A DNA stretch of 64,000 nucleotides from Costus lasius (Eukaryota; Streptophyta; Magnoliopsida; Zingiberales; Costaceae). The translations under genes and the position numbers were made by a program. Location: contig CM050449.1 of assembly GCA_027563935.2 (NCBI GenBank), positions 83,297,178 to 83,361,177 on the forward strand, given 5' to 3'. Position 1 is the stretch's first letter, and each line of letters opens with the position of its first letter. This document shows, piece by piece, positions 1 to 10,587 of the stretch. The notes under the pieces are model-generated. The model saw nothing but the letters and a program-made list of their open reading frames with translations. It had not been told where the DNA came from and did no database searches.

Positions 1-1546
1 TCAGATAGACATACCCATATCTACTGAAATCATCAGTAAAGGTAATGAAGTATGAATAGCCACCTCTGGCATGTTTACTAAATGGCCCACACACATCACT
101 GTGTATAAGGTCAAGTAAACCTGAAGCCCTTTGACCTTTGTTAGGAAAAGGAGACTTCGTCATTTTACCCAGTAAACAAGCTTTGCATGTATCATTCTCC
201 TCATAGGAGAATGATCCCAGCAGTCCATGATCATGCAACCGCTTAATGCGCTTCTTGTTAATATGGCCTAAACGAGTATGCCATAACAAGGTGCTGTCAT
301 CAGCATACTTGGCTTTCTTATTATCAATATTTTGTATAGAACATTCCATGTCCAACATGAATAATCCATTGTTAATTGATCCAGTAGCATAAACAATATT
401 ATCATTAGAAAGAACACACTTTGAAATATTGCATTCAAAGGAAAATCCTTTCCTGACAAGAGCAGGAATAGAGATAATATTCTTAGTTATGCTTGGTACA
501 AAATAACAATTGTCCAGTTCTAATACAAGACCAGATGGTAAAGAGATGTGATAAACTCCTACAGCAACAGCAGCAACCCGTGCCCCGTTTCCTACTCGTA
601 GGTCCACCTCATGCTGTCCCACCTGTCTTCTTCTCTTGAGTTCCTGTACATTTGAACAAATGTGAACTCCACATGCAGTGTCCAACACCCATGAAATAGA
701 AGAAGAAGATACCATGACTTCAGTCACGAAAATACCTGAGCCAGAAGCGAAAGAGTTGCTTCCCTTCTTATCTCCTTGGAGCGCTTTACAGTCCTTTTTC
801 CAGTGACCCAGCTGGCCACAATGGAAACATCTGTATTCCTTTGACCGCTTGACCTTTTGTTTCAGAGCCTTGTTGTAATTCTTGACAGGGGCTTTGCCCT
901 TCTTCCCCTTCTTCTTGTTCCTTGAAGGAAACATCAAGACAAAGGTTGAAGGCTTTCCCTTTAGAGTTTCCTTTGTAGTCAAGAGCATATTCAGCAACTC
1001 TGCCGGTGTACAGTCGATCTTGTTCATATTAAAATTAATAATGAACGGATCGAAAGAGTCCGGGAGGGACTGCAGAATAATGTCTACAGCAAGCTCCTGA
1101 TTGATGGTATGCCCCAGTTTCTCTAGAGCCTCTTTGTGCCCAATCATCTTGAACACATGAGCTCCCACTGGACTCCCTTCAGCCAGTTTGCTCTGAAAGA
1201 AAAGCTTGGTCAAATTATAGCGTTCAGTCCTCGCCTGTGCAGCATACAACATCTTGAGGTTTGCTATCATTTCTATAGCAGACATATCCTCATGCTGACG
1301 CTGCAGCTGTGGCGTCATAGACGCTAGCATCAGGCAAGCGACATCAATGCTATCATTGACATGCTTTTCATAGGCATCCCGAACCGCCCTTGCGGCGTTC
1401 GGAGCGGGTTGAGGCAGTATAGCCGTCTCGAGGACATACAGTTTCCTCTCAGCCTTAAGAACAATCTTAAGGTGTCCGTACCAGTCTGAGAAGTTTGGCC
1501 CAGCAAACTTCTCCCTTTCCAGTAGGGATCTCACATTGAAGCTCAT
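1..1546 (-). CDS. Cop-1 gag-pol polyprotein, N-terminal 515 codons, runs off the window
   Basis: I translated this strand line by line from the ATG at 1546-1544 to base 1 and found no stop in 515 codons. The product is a Ty1/copia Gag-Pol polyprotein. Visible parts in order are: a capsid-type Gag (about residues 1-230); a CX2CX4HX4C zinc knuckle near residue 240 with all four ligands; an aspartic protease with a D-T-A catalytic triplet where retroviral types have D-S/T-G; the GAG-pre-integrase segment; the HHCC zinc finger of integrase; and the first catalytic Asp of integrase (S-D-V-C-G-P). The start is the same conserved M-S-F-N start used in the sister copies at 24897, 29059 and 43168. Reverse transcriptase and RNase H would lie left of the window. 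This is the only family member here whose visible frame has no disabling change. Confidence 0.93.
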   Translation of the reverse strand, partial: MSFNVRSLLEREKFAGPNFSDWYGHLKIVLKAERKLYVLETAILPQPAPNAARAVRDAYEKHVNDSIDVACLMLASMTPQLQRQHEDMSAIEMIANLKMLYAAQARTERYNLTKLFFQSKLAEGSPVGAHVFKMIGHKEALEKLGHTINQELAVDIILQSLPDSFDPFIINFNMNKIDCTPAELLNMLLTTKETLKGKPSTFVLMFPSRNKKKGKKGKAPVKNYNKALKQKVKRSKEYRCFHCGQLGHWKKDCKALQGDKKGSNSFASGSGIFVTEVMVSSSSISWVLDTACGVHICSNVQELKRRRQVGQHEVDLRVGNGARVAAVAVGVYHISLPSGLVLELDNCYFVPSITKNIISIPALVRKGFSFECNISKCVLSNDNIVYATGSINNGLFMLDMECSIQNIDNKKAKYADDSTLLWHTRLGHINKKRIKRLHDHGLLGSFSYEENDTCKACLLGKMTKSPFPNKGQRASGLLDLIHSDVCGPFSKHARGGYSYFITFTDDFSRYGYVYL

Positions 1547-1739
1547 GGTGTTCGTTGCTGCAGGAATCTACAACAATGCAAGAACAGCAAGGTCAGTATC
1601 AATGTTTAGAATCAATCCAGGACTTAAGAAAGATTCTTTTCTCACTATTTTATCTGACTGAAAAATCCATTAAAACAGTCCGAAAGAGTAAGACTCTTTT
1701 AGTGAGATGGGATCCAGATTTCATACTTGGTCTCCGCGT

Positions 1740-2076
1740 CCCGCTCAGGCGAGATAAGATGCACAGAGAGTACAAGCACTAATTTCTGGTAGGCAGTCCC
1801 TGCCAATCGCCAACCCATGCGATTCCCCTTCATCTGGGCAATCCAGCAGACTGTGCCAACTGAGTTGGTACAACACAGTCTCTGATCCCACAGATGGCTG
1901 CCTCCATATAGTTAATATATGCCCCATATGTAGCCTACATGGTCAAGCTGACCTGACCTACTCCCTGGACCACCACGTGCTATGCTGAGCAACGAGAAGC
2001 GATAAATCCCTTCCCTGTAACACGCAGGTGTAATCGCACACCGTCTGAAGATAGATGGGCGTGCCCACTGAGTGGG
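1740..2076 (-). other. Cop-1 leader: three conserved stem-loops
   Basis: Three short inverted repeats sit at 1740-1753 (CCCGC/GCGAG), 1856-1868 (CCAAC/GTTGG) and 2064-2076 (CCCAC/GTGGG). Start-to-start spacing is 116 and 208 bases. The same three occur at similar spacing in other families with different stem sequences. I read them as leader RNA structures, possibly for packaging or dimerisation. The function is inferred. Confidence 0.6.
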
Positions 2077-2407
2077 TACAACACGGCCCCAACGATAGTC
2101 AGAACAGTGAGGTTTTGCGTCAGAAGGCTTACGTGCTTGATATTTTAGCGTTGGATTTTAACGGTCTTTTTATCTTCTTAACTATCATGCAAACCCTATG
2201 GTGATAGCAGAAGATAAATCATGCAATTCTAATTATAAAAACGATAAGTAGAAAGCATGCTGATCTTATGTGGTAAAAGCCCATTAACCCTAAGTAAGAC
2301 CTTAATTTTAACTTAAGTCTTCACTTGAGCTCTTCATGGGTCTTTTGCATCTCATCTGGCCCAACCCAGGGCCCAAGCGCCCACTGCAGCTCAGGTGCGC
2401 TCACCAG

Positions 2408-2464
2408 GTAAATGCGCCTGTCCCAGAGTCGAACCCTGGACCTCCCACCTGGTCAAGCTACTGC
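2408..2464 (-). other. tRNA-like T-arm fragment inserted in the Cop-1 leader
   Basis: Compared with the Cop-6 and Cop-7 leaders, Cop-1 has about 50-60 extra bases here. On the minus strand they contain GGTTCGACTCT (2425-2435), close to the Pol III B box, folding as a 5-bp stem with a 7-base GTTCGAC loop like a T arm. No complete cloverleaf is visible, so this is a tRNA- or SINE-derived fragment at most. Confidence 0.45.
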
Positions 2465-3382
2465 TGCATGCGCCTCTGCCAAGTGTGCTCTGTGATCTTG
2501 TCTGATTAAAATACAATTTAATCTATCTAGACAAGATTGACTCGCAGGTCAATTACACTTTATAAATTAAATGACATGTGATGCGCAGATCACAAAAATA
2601 ATAATTTATAATTAATCCAGGCTCGCAGGCCCCAGCACAGCACACATTAAAAGGGCAACCCACATAAGATTAAATAAACAAGCAGATGGCATCCAATCAA
2701 CATGTGATCAAAACCAGAAAATAAAATTGGTTTTGAAAAACCCATTGGCATCAATTTTTTTTATTTTCCTTATGCGCCCTACTACCTTACAACGGTCCAT
2801 TAATAGGGATCCACTCATCCGACCTAGTCAGATCCACTGCCCTTGCATGCACCAAGTCCTAACTGACTTGAGTCGACCTAATGGTCAACCATGCATGCGC
2901 AAAGGGCTGAACAACCTTCATGAGTTCTGGCAAGCGGGTGTGACCCCGGGCCTAACTCAAGAGTGTTCATTGGTTGTCTCAACCAGACCTCGCTACACGC
3001 CTGTCTGCAGTCGACCTATAGCCACCTCGTGCTTGCGCACAGGTGCCATCTGGTCGACCCATCTAGGCTGTCAAATGGTCTGATCAGACTGGTTGGATCT
3101 TACCTAGAGGATGACTTCAACCCTACTAACCCGTCTAAGGGTTTATAGCAGGCATCACTTAGATCTAGTGAGGCGCGCAAGTGATTAAGTATTTTAAGAA
3201 AAACTACAACTATCAACATGCGCAATCATACATCATACATGCGCAAAGGAGTAAAAACATACATCATGTATTTTCACTACTTAACATGTAGATGCGCAAG
3301 ATGCTTCCTACTAGATCTACTTATCAAACACAAACAAGGATCACAAATCATCAAGCAATCATATGATTCTACAAGAACCAAC

Positions 3383-3396
3383 GCTCTGATACCAAT
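3383..3396 (-). promoter_or_regulatory. Cop-1 primer-binding site
   Basis: GCTCTGATACCAAT directly left of the LTR. Its reverse complement ATTGGTATCAGAGC contains TGGTATCAGAGC, complementary to the 3' end of plant initiator tRNA-Met, the usual copia primer. Confidence 0.93.
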
Positions 3397-5088
3397 TGAT
3401 AGTACCCCTTTCAGTAAAGGGGCGAAACCCTAAGTGGGGGCGCATGTAAAACTTTGATAGCGGAAGCAATGATTTTAGGGTTTCATAAGATCGCATATAG
3501 TTCATATGATCAACTTGTATAAAAACTTGCAAAGATCGACAAGTGATCTTACCAACGCCATTAGAGTGGGTGGCGGCTTGGAAATGAGAGAACGAAATGG
3601 TTCTCCTCCAAAGATGACGCACACAAGACGATGGATCGGCTACTTCTTGTTGCTCCTTGTGCTAGCAAGGATCTCCAAGTGTCCTTGTCGAATGGAAGGG
3701 GAGTTGAGATGATCTCTCGCTTGAGCAAACTCTCTCCAAGGCGTGAACAACCACTTCCACATGAGAGCAAGCGACGAGAATAGGAGAGGGGTGACAAGAG
3801 ATGCGTTCCACTCAAAAACGTGGAGGCGTGGCTACTAAAAATAGCTAGCCTTATTCTCTTATGCGATCATGCGTTCATGTACCCACGAACCAATCGCATT
3901 TTTCTCTCCTCAATGAACCATGCGCTCACATAATAAGTTGGTTCATTTTTGGGTTGGTTCAAAGACCAATTAACCCAAGCGATTTGGTCTAGATCACAAT
4001 AAACCCTAAGGTTCAAGATCTAACCGTTTATCTCTTGATGCTCCTGATCTCACCGATCTAGCATCCAATCTCTCAATCGAAGCTTACCGATCTCAAGCCC
4101 TAATCAATCAAACATGATCAGACCAGATCTCACTTACAATCAGAGTTTAAATCCCTTTAAACTGAACCCAAACAATTCAGTCCACACGATCTGACTTAAG
4201 TAAGCCATATCATCAAATTGTGCGACCCTAAGGGTTTCCTTTAAATGTCGGTAACGATAACTTACGTTATCACGATCAGTGAGGGGTATCTAGCAACACA
4301 TCACTGTCTCCCGATATAAAGGAAAGGGTCTTCCAAGACTACACCCAAACCACAGCACAAGTGTGAATCCACTTCACTAGGCATACATGTTTCCTTTGCC
4401 ACTAGATGTTCTTATTGGACAAGCGTGTCAAGCCTGTAGCTCCAATATGATGAGCATGATTAGATCAGATGAACATAGTCACCTGGGTATGGCCATACAC
4501 TTTCTCAATCATCTCATCCAGGGGGGCCCCTTTAGAACATCACACTCCAATCAAGGAGACGATAATCCTATATCTATCACTAGTGTCCTAACCTGACTCA
4601 TGATCATTATCCAAGATAGTCTATAACCATTATGTTTCAAATGATATTGAACTACCTCAAAACAATGACAATCATCATTTAGAAACACAAGTGATCTCAA
4701 GTCAGAGGACATGTGCCACTTGTCGCAAACAAGGATTATTCACATTGTGACAAGCAATTGAATATCCTAGTAGGGTCTGTCCAGTATATCCAATGTACCC
4801 ATGAGTCTACATCTTATTCCATGCTCGAAGCATCCTATAAGATTAGAACACATATTAGTCTCAATCATATCAAGGCTGTCTCATGTTCACCAAGATATCT
4901 CGACTAAGGACATATAGCATGTCAGCCTAGCTGAACAGCTTTGAGACATTCTTCAGAAGCACACTTATTGCAGCAGACAATGTAACAAACTGAATAACAA
5001 CCATTGCCTTTATAAACATAAGAGTTTATACATGATACTGAAAGAATCCCAAGGCCTCAAACATTAGCCTTAAGGGCATACCCCAACA
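3397..5088 (-). repeat. Cop-1 5' LTR (1692 bp)
   Basis: Bounded by TG..CA termini and flanked on the left by the primer site. In element orientation it opens TGTTGGGGTATGCCC and ends GGGGTACTATCA. A 7-bp hairpin (CCCCTTT-CAGT-AAAGGGG, 3405-3422) lies at the U5 end. The two-hairpin LTR motif is at 4256-4306 (GATAAC/GTTATC and CAGTGA/TCACTG). Confidence 0.93.
4256..4306 (-). other. Two-hairpin LTR motif in Cop-1
   Basis: GATAAC-TTAC-GTTATC (4256-4271) next to CAGTGA..TCACTG (4277-4306), whose loop carries the conserved TATCTAGCA core. The equivalent pair with other stem sequences is present in every copia LTR family in the window. Confidence 0.65.
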
Positions 5089-5210
5089 AGTAAAACATAC
5101 AAGCATGTAGTTTTCGGCATGATCATTATCTTAGATCTACTTATCAGCGCAAACAAGGATGACTATAAGCAATCATATGCATCATACAAGGAACTAGCTC
5201 TGATACCAAT
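5089..5210 (-). other. Cop-2 leader remnant with primer-binding site
   Basis: 122 bases resembling the last part of the Cop-1 leader, ending in the primer site GCTCTGATACCAAT (5197-5210) against the Cop-2 LTR. The rest of Cop-2 continues left of Cop-1, outside the window. Confidence 0.88.
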
Positions 5211-6902
5211 TGAAAGTTCCACTAAGGGGGGGGGGGGCGAAACCCTAAAGCATGCGCATATAAAATTTTGCATGGGCGGAATCTAGGGTTTCCTAGGATC
5301 GCATATATGAACATAGATTAACTTAATCAATTTGTATAGATCAACAGAGAGATCATACCAATGCCATTTCTTGGATGGCGACTTGGAAGCAAGAGGGCGA
5401 GCGGCTCTCCTCCAAAGGTGAAGCACACAAGGTGAAGATGACTACTCCCTTGGCGTTCCTTGTGCTAGCAAAGCTCCAAGGTCTCCTGATCGCGTGAAGG
5501 AGATTGGGATGATCTCTTGGCTTTGTTCTCTTCTCTTTTGCGTGAAGAACTTCCCACACGAGAGAGAGGCGTCGAGAGGAAGAGACGAAAGGCGAAAAGA
5601 GATGCACCCATGAATGTAGAGGCGTGCTCTCTATTTTGGAAACATGACTTCCAAAAATAGCAAGCCACTAACATCATGCGTTCATGCGTTCACTCTAAGT
5701 GAACCATCGCATTTTTCTCTCCCCTTTGAACCATGCGCTCACTATGATGAGCCGGTTCAATTACATTTGGTTCAAGGACCAAATCAAACCAAGCCTTGGT
5801 CTAGATCAAATTAAACCATAAGGATCAAGATCTAACCATTCATCTCTTGATGCTCTTGATCTCACCGATCTAGCATCAATTCTCTCGATCGAAGCTTACC
5901 GATCTCAAGCCCTAATCAATCAAACATGATCAGACCAGATCTCACTTACAATCAGAGTTTAAATCCCATTAAACTGAACCAAAACAATTCAGTCCACACG
6001 ATCTGACATAAGTAAGCCATATCATCAAATTGTGCGACCCTAAGGGTTTCCTTTAAATGTCGGTAACGATAACTCACGTTATCACGATCAGTGAGGGGTA
6101 TCTAGCAACACATCACTGTCTCCCGATATAAAGGAAAGAGTCTTCCAAGACTACATCCAAACCACAGCACAAGTGTGAACCCAAGTCACTTGACATATGT
6201 GTTTCCTTTGCCACTGGATGTTCTTATTGGACAAGCGTGTCAAGCCTGTAATTCCAATATGATGAGAATGATTAGATCAGATGAAACATAGTCATCTGGG
6301 TATGGCCATACACTTTCTCAACCATCTCATCCAGGGGGCCCCTATAGAACATCACACTCCAATCAAGGAGACGGCAATCCTATATCTATCACTAGTGCCC
6401 TAACATGACTCATGCTCATTATCCAAGATAGTTTATAACCATTATGTTTCAAATGATATTGAACTACCTCAAAACAATGCCAATCATCATTTAGAAACAG
6501 AAGTGATCTCAAGTCAGAGGAAATATGCCACTTGTTTGCATACAAGGATTATTCACATTGTGACAAGCAATTGAATATCCTAAGTAGGGTCTGTCCAGTA
6601 CATCCAATGTACCCATGAGTCTACATCTTATTCCATGCTCGAAGCATCCTATAAGATTAGAACACATATTAGTCTCAATCATATCAAGGCTGTCTCATGT
6701 TCACCAAGATATCTCGACTAAGGACAAAACTGCATGTCAGCCAAGCTGAACAGCATTGAGACATTATTCAGAAGTATACATATTGCAGCAGATGATGTAA
6801 CAACCTGAATAACAACCATTGCCTTTATAAACATAAAGTTTATACATGATACTGAAATAATCCCAAGGCCTCAAACATTAGCCTTAAGGGCATACCCCAA
6901 TA
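5211..6902 (-). repeat. Cop-2 5' LTR (1692 bp), terminal dinucleotide mutated
   Basis: Same family and same length as the Cop-1 LTR. It starts TGAAAGTTCC on the plus strand beside its primer site. It ends CCCCAATA instead of CCCCAACA, so in element orientation the invariant 5' TG has become TA. A run of 12 G lies at 5226-5237 in the U5 end. The 3' neighbour is Cop-3 coding sequence, so Cop-2 inserted into Cop-3. The candidate TSD on this side is ATAAT. Confidence 0.9.
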
Positions 6903-7619
6903 ATAATAGCAAAGTTCTAGGTAAAGTCTTCAAGGCAGTGAGATGATATCAACAGCAGCATCCAATGCTCCATCCCTGACCCGAGAGTCGATCCCATCAA
7001 GCCTAATCGTCCTACTTCTTTTGAGCTCCTGCACATGTAAAACATATGTGAGCCTCACATGCGGTACCTAGTACCCATGAATAAGAAGTAGACATAAAGA
7101 CCTTGGTAACACAATACCTGAAGCGGATGGATTACATCCCTTCTTCTTTGTCATGCTCTTCTTGGCCATTAATCCTCTTTGAAATACCCATGCATTCCCA
7201 GTCTTCTGAAGTATTAGCTTCGAAGATACAGAACCATGGTCATTCTCAGATTTAGGCATACACTCTGAAGATCTAACTGAACTCTCCTGATCATTGTCTA
7301 TAGAGCATGGTGTGAAGAGACCTTTGAGATGTATGATAAGATCATAAATCCCCATCTCATCACACTCAACCTTGACCTCTGGGGTCATGCACTCTAAGAC
7401 AAGAGCAGTGTACTGTTCGTTATCTTCACAATGTTGAAGATAGACATTCCACTCCCACTCAGTAGTGAAATACACACTGGGCTGGGATGGAGGTCTTTCA
7501 AGAAGATGCACCTTATTCTCTTGTTCTAGTATCTTGGACAAAATCTTGAACCACTTTGTCCAATTTGTCCCATCCAGTTTGTTTTTATAAAGTTTCAATC
7601 TTAGATCCGGAGATGCCAT
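6903..7619 (-). pseudogene. Cop-3 gag-protease remnant with internal gag deletion
   Basis: The ATG at 7619 opens a 183-codon frame (7619-7068). Its first 105 residues or so resemble copia Gag, including a T-N-W-x-K-W segment near residue 20. It then jumps to a lysine-rich stretch (around residues 145-165) that sits where the region after the zinc knuckle should be. No intact CX2CX4HX4C is present, so most of the capsid C-terminus and the nucleocapsid appear deleted. A frameshift follows. The protease region (W-V-L-G-T-A, with D replaced by G in the catalytic triplet) and the downstream L-K-R segment are readable at 7090-6903, where Cop-2 interrupts. Cop-3 is therefore non-autonomous as well as mutated. 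Family: Ty1/copia, distinct from Cop-1/6/7. Confidence 0.75.
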
Positions 7620-7782
7620 CTACAATAAGCAAATAAGTAAAATAAGTACTATGATAAAGCATTTAACAAGGACTTTAACTTAAATGCTATGCTCCCACTA
7701 TTTCCAAAAACAAGTTGAGAACTCTCAAACTCAACATAGAAATAAGTGAGTAGGATCCTAATTTCACATGCGGTCTCCGTGA

Positions 7783-8120
7783 CTCACGAGGGTGAGTTGG
7801 GATGCACAGAGAATCTCATGCTTCCTTAGGTAGGCATACCAGCCAATTGTGCCGTGCACAACTCCTCTTAATTAAGACAGACTAGGCGTCCTGTGTCCAG
7901 CGAGGGCTGGATACAACACAGAACCCTATCCTCTCAACAGCTGCCTCTAGTGATTCATCATGTCAGTGACATATGAAAAACTAGTCAAGTCTGGTCCTAA
8001 CCGTTATGCCCAGGGCCAACGAATTCCTTGCGAAGGCACGCCCAGGTTAAAACTGGACTGGGGAAATCATTGTCACCTCACACCTTCTAAAGATAAGTGG
8101 GTGTTTCCCACGAGGGTGGG
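7783..8120 (-). other. Cop-3 leader: three stem-loops with identical GAGG loops
   Basis: CTCAC-GAGG-GTGAG (7783-7796), CCAGC-GAGG-GCTGG (7897-7910) and CCCAC-GAGG-GTGGG (8107-8120), written on the plus strand. In the element RNA the loop is CCUC. The stems are perfect and different while the loop is constant. Spacing is 114 and 210 bases, against 115 and 209 in Cop-7. Confidence 0.65.
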
Positions 8121-9106
8121 AAACAGTTCACAATACCACCGATCGATAGTTTGATGAGGGCTACGCGTTAGAAGACTATTGACTTGATATTGTATTGAGA
8201 GTTTTTGTATGTTTGTTTTATTCTTTTCTAGCATGCAGTTTTGCTATGGTTATGGCAGCAAAGGAAAAACATCACAGGTATGCTATGGACAAAATAATAA
8301 ACCATCACAGGCATGCTAGTTTGGTCAATATGGTCATAGCCCTTTTCATACACATAACTTGTCACGAGCCATGTGACATGTTATCGTGCATCCAAGGGTT
8401 GCGAGTCCCTGAAGCATATCAGCTCATGCCAGAAGCCGAAAGCAAGTGTCCTTCCTTCAGCCGCAAGTCCATCACCACGCTTCCAAAGTTGGCGCCACTT
8501 CTGACTCCGATTGAAAAAGACTCCTTGTTGTCAAGATGAAGCCTTAACCTATCATATAATTCTACATCTATTCTAAACAAGATGAAAAATTCTTTACAAC
8601 AAGATAGGGAGAGAACCACACGCAGGTGGAAAGAGATTTTACAAGCATTCATCACAAGTGGAAACATGCTTCCACATCACAACACAGGAGGGCACTCGCT
8701 ATGACCATATCAACCCAATCAAGTGGCGCATGTAAAATTTGAAAATCCAAAAAAATCAAATTTTAGCACCTTATGCGCCAACATCATCCAAAGCACTCTC
8801 TTAACCAAATTTATGCCAAAATTTAGATCAAGTTCCATGATGATTTCATAGACATTATCGGCTGGCAGTTTTGTCAGATCAAGAGACCCGGCCAATCCGA
8901 AGACACAATGTCCGTCCTACTTGACAAAACTACGTGCGCTTTCGGTCTTAAATCAAACATAAAACAAAATCAAATTTCGGCCATAAGTTGAAAGGAGAGG
9001 TTTAGATGAAAAACGCTTTCTACGTGAAACGCGCATGGATAGAAGAAAAATTTTCTAAAAAATTTTTTATACAAGCAAACATACACCTTGTGTTTCTCGC
9101 AAGTAC

Positions 9107-9118
9107 CTCTGATACCAC
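9107..9118 (-). promoter_or_regulatory. Cop-3 primer-binding site
   Basis: CTCTGATACCAC directly beside the LTR. Its reverse complement GTGGTATCAGAG matches the initiator tRNA-Met 3' end. Confidence 0.9.
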
Positions 9119-9711
9119 TGTTAGGGAATACCGGGTGTAATTTTAAAATTTTGCAGTCCCAGGACGCAGCGGAAGAATCATTACACCCGAAACATATTCC
9201 GGTCCCAAGGATCCATGCGAGAGAGAAGACACAAGGATGTGTTAGAGATGTACCTCTTTTGCTTGTCTAGTTGCTGAAGCCATGTTGAAGACGATCAAGT
9301 GCTCGCCCTCTACAAGTATCCATGCATCGACTCCTTGATCGTTGCTCCCTTCCACGCTTGGTGCTAGCCTCGGGAAGAGAATCAAGCCTTAGGGTTCCTT
9401 CACTTCTCTTGCGCCACCTTCATAGAAGTTGCGCCAAGTGCAAGGAAGTAGCCGCCAACTCCTTATCCTCTTCACTCCAAGAGAAGAGGGAGAAGAAGAG
9501 TTTCGGCCCTTAGGAAGAGTAAGTGGAAGTGGCACCACCAAGTCCTTCTCCAAGTTACGCCAAGAGGAGATGAAGGAGAAGACTTGCGGCCACTACTAGG
9601 AAGAAGGGTTGCGCCACCTTGATGTTGTCACCCTTTACTCCTGCTCACGACTCTCTATGTATGTTCACGCCTCCAAGGAATCGAACCATTGAGAGGGGGC
9701 AGCTAGGGTCC

Positions 9712-9719
9712 CTTTTATA
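9712..9719 (-). promoter_or_regulatory. Probable TATA box in the Cop-3 LTR
   Basis: TATAAAAG on the minus strand, about 600 bp before the U5 end of the LTR, where a plant LTR promoter is expected. No start site can be fixed from sequence alone. Confidence 0.6.
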
Positions 9720-10536
9720 AGCCAAGAGGCGGTTTAGGGAGGGCCAAGATCATGCCAAGTGGGCGGCTAGGATGAGAGGGGTTTGTGGTAAGGAAAGTCT
9801 CCAAGACTTTGCCATAAACCTCATTCAACCTATCCTTAATTGCCCAATAGCCATATCAGCCCAAGACATGCCTTAGAGGCATTCTATCCATCCAAGGAGA
9901 AGGGCTAGGCGCAACATGCAAGAGTCATTCGGCTATGCAAGGGTTTGAGGGGAATTAGTGTTTGGAGGTAAGGAAAGTCTCCAAGACTTTACCATAAATC
10001 TCACCCTACTTGTCATATGCGCCCAAGCTCTTTCCAAAAGAGCTTTCAAGCCATATCAGCCCCAACCCTTGCCATAAAGGCAAGGTTTCCATCCAAGGAA
10101 CAAAGGCGGAGGCGCCTAATGCTTCCTTGTGAAGCAACATGCGCCCACTTCACCCCATTATGCCCTTGGCGCCAATGGGGTGAAACTCTTCCCCATTATA
10201 CCCTTATTTGCTTATACCTCTTCTTGACAACTAGTTATTGGGCCTCATTGGATTAATGAGCTAGCCCAAACTTCATGGTATGGGTTGATTAAGCCATTGG
10301 ATCCAATCCAATGCAACCCTAATCCAAATGTGACCTATCTAGGTCAATTTTGGGTCAACCTGCCAAAAATGAAGTGTGGCTCCAATAACTTTCTTCTAAC
10401 TCATCAGGCCCATTGGCGCTGATGAAATCTTCCAAATTGATCCAAGTTATCCAATAACATGATCATAAGGCTTCTGATTAAAGCAACGTCAAGAGTCTAT
10501 TGCGTGTGACCCCGTAGGATCCTTATGACGATGGCA

Positions 10537-10587
10537 ATGATGTAAACATCATAAGTAGTGAGGGGTATCTAGCAAGACATCACTACT
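10537..10587 (-). other. Two-hairpin LTR motif in Cop-3
   Basis: ATGATG-TAAA-CATCAT (10537-10552) followed by an 8-bp stem AGTAGTGA/TCACTACT (10554-10587). The loop keeps the TATCTAGCA core seen in Cop-1 and Cop-6, while both stems differ by compensating changes. Confidence 0.68.

Larger units (their letters stand above)
1547..3396 (-). other. Cop-1 untranslated leader
   Basis: About 1.85 kb between the 5' LTR and the gag start, collinear with the leaders of Cop-6 and Cop-7. It holds three stem-loops (1740-2076), a tRNA-like insertion (about 2408-2464) absent from its relatives, and the primer site next to the LTR. Short frames here are not conserved between copies and I do not call them genes. 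Confidence 0.85.
1..5088 (-). mobile_element. Cop-1, Ty1/copia element (right-hand part), inserted in the Cop-2 leader
   Basis: A minus-strand copia element consisting, from right to left, of its 5' LTR (3397-5088), primer-binding site, long leader and gag-pol frame. The right end ends CCCCAACA and abuts the leftover leader of Cop-2, so Cop-1 inserted there. The candidate target duplication on the right is AGTAA (5089-5093). Its partner lies outside the window and cannot be verified. It belongs to the same family as Cop-6 and Cop-7. Confidence 0.9.
7620..9118 (-). other. Cop-3 leader
   Basis: 1.5 kb of non-coding leader between LTR and gag start, collinear with the Cop-5 leader (47203-49063). 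It contains three stem-loops at 7783-8120. Reading frames here are short and not shared with Cop-5. Confidence 0.8.

Noticed and set aside
2727..3083. 118-codon plus-strand frame in the Cop-1 leader
   Set aside because: Antisense to the element, and only a shorter stretch is open in the Cop-6 leaders (67 codons). No domain.
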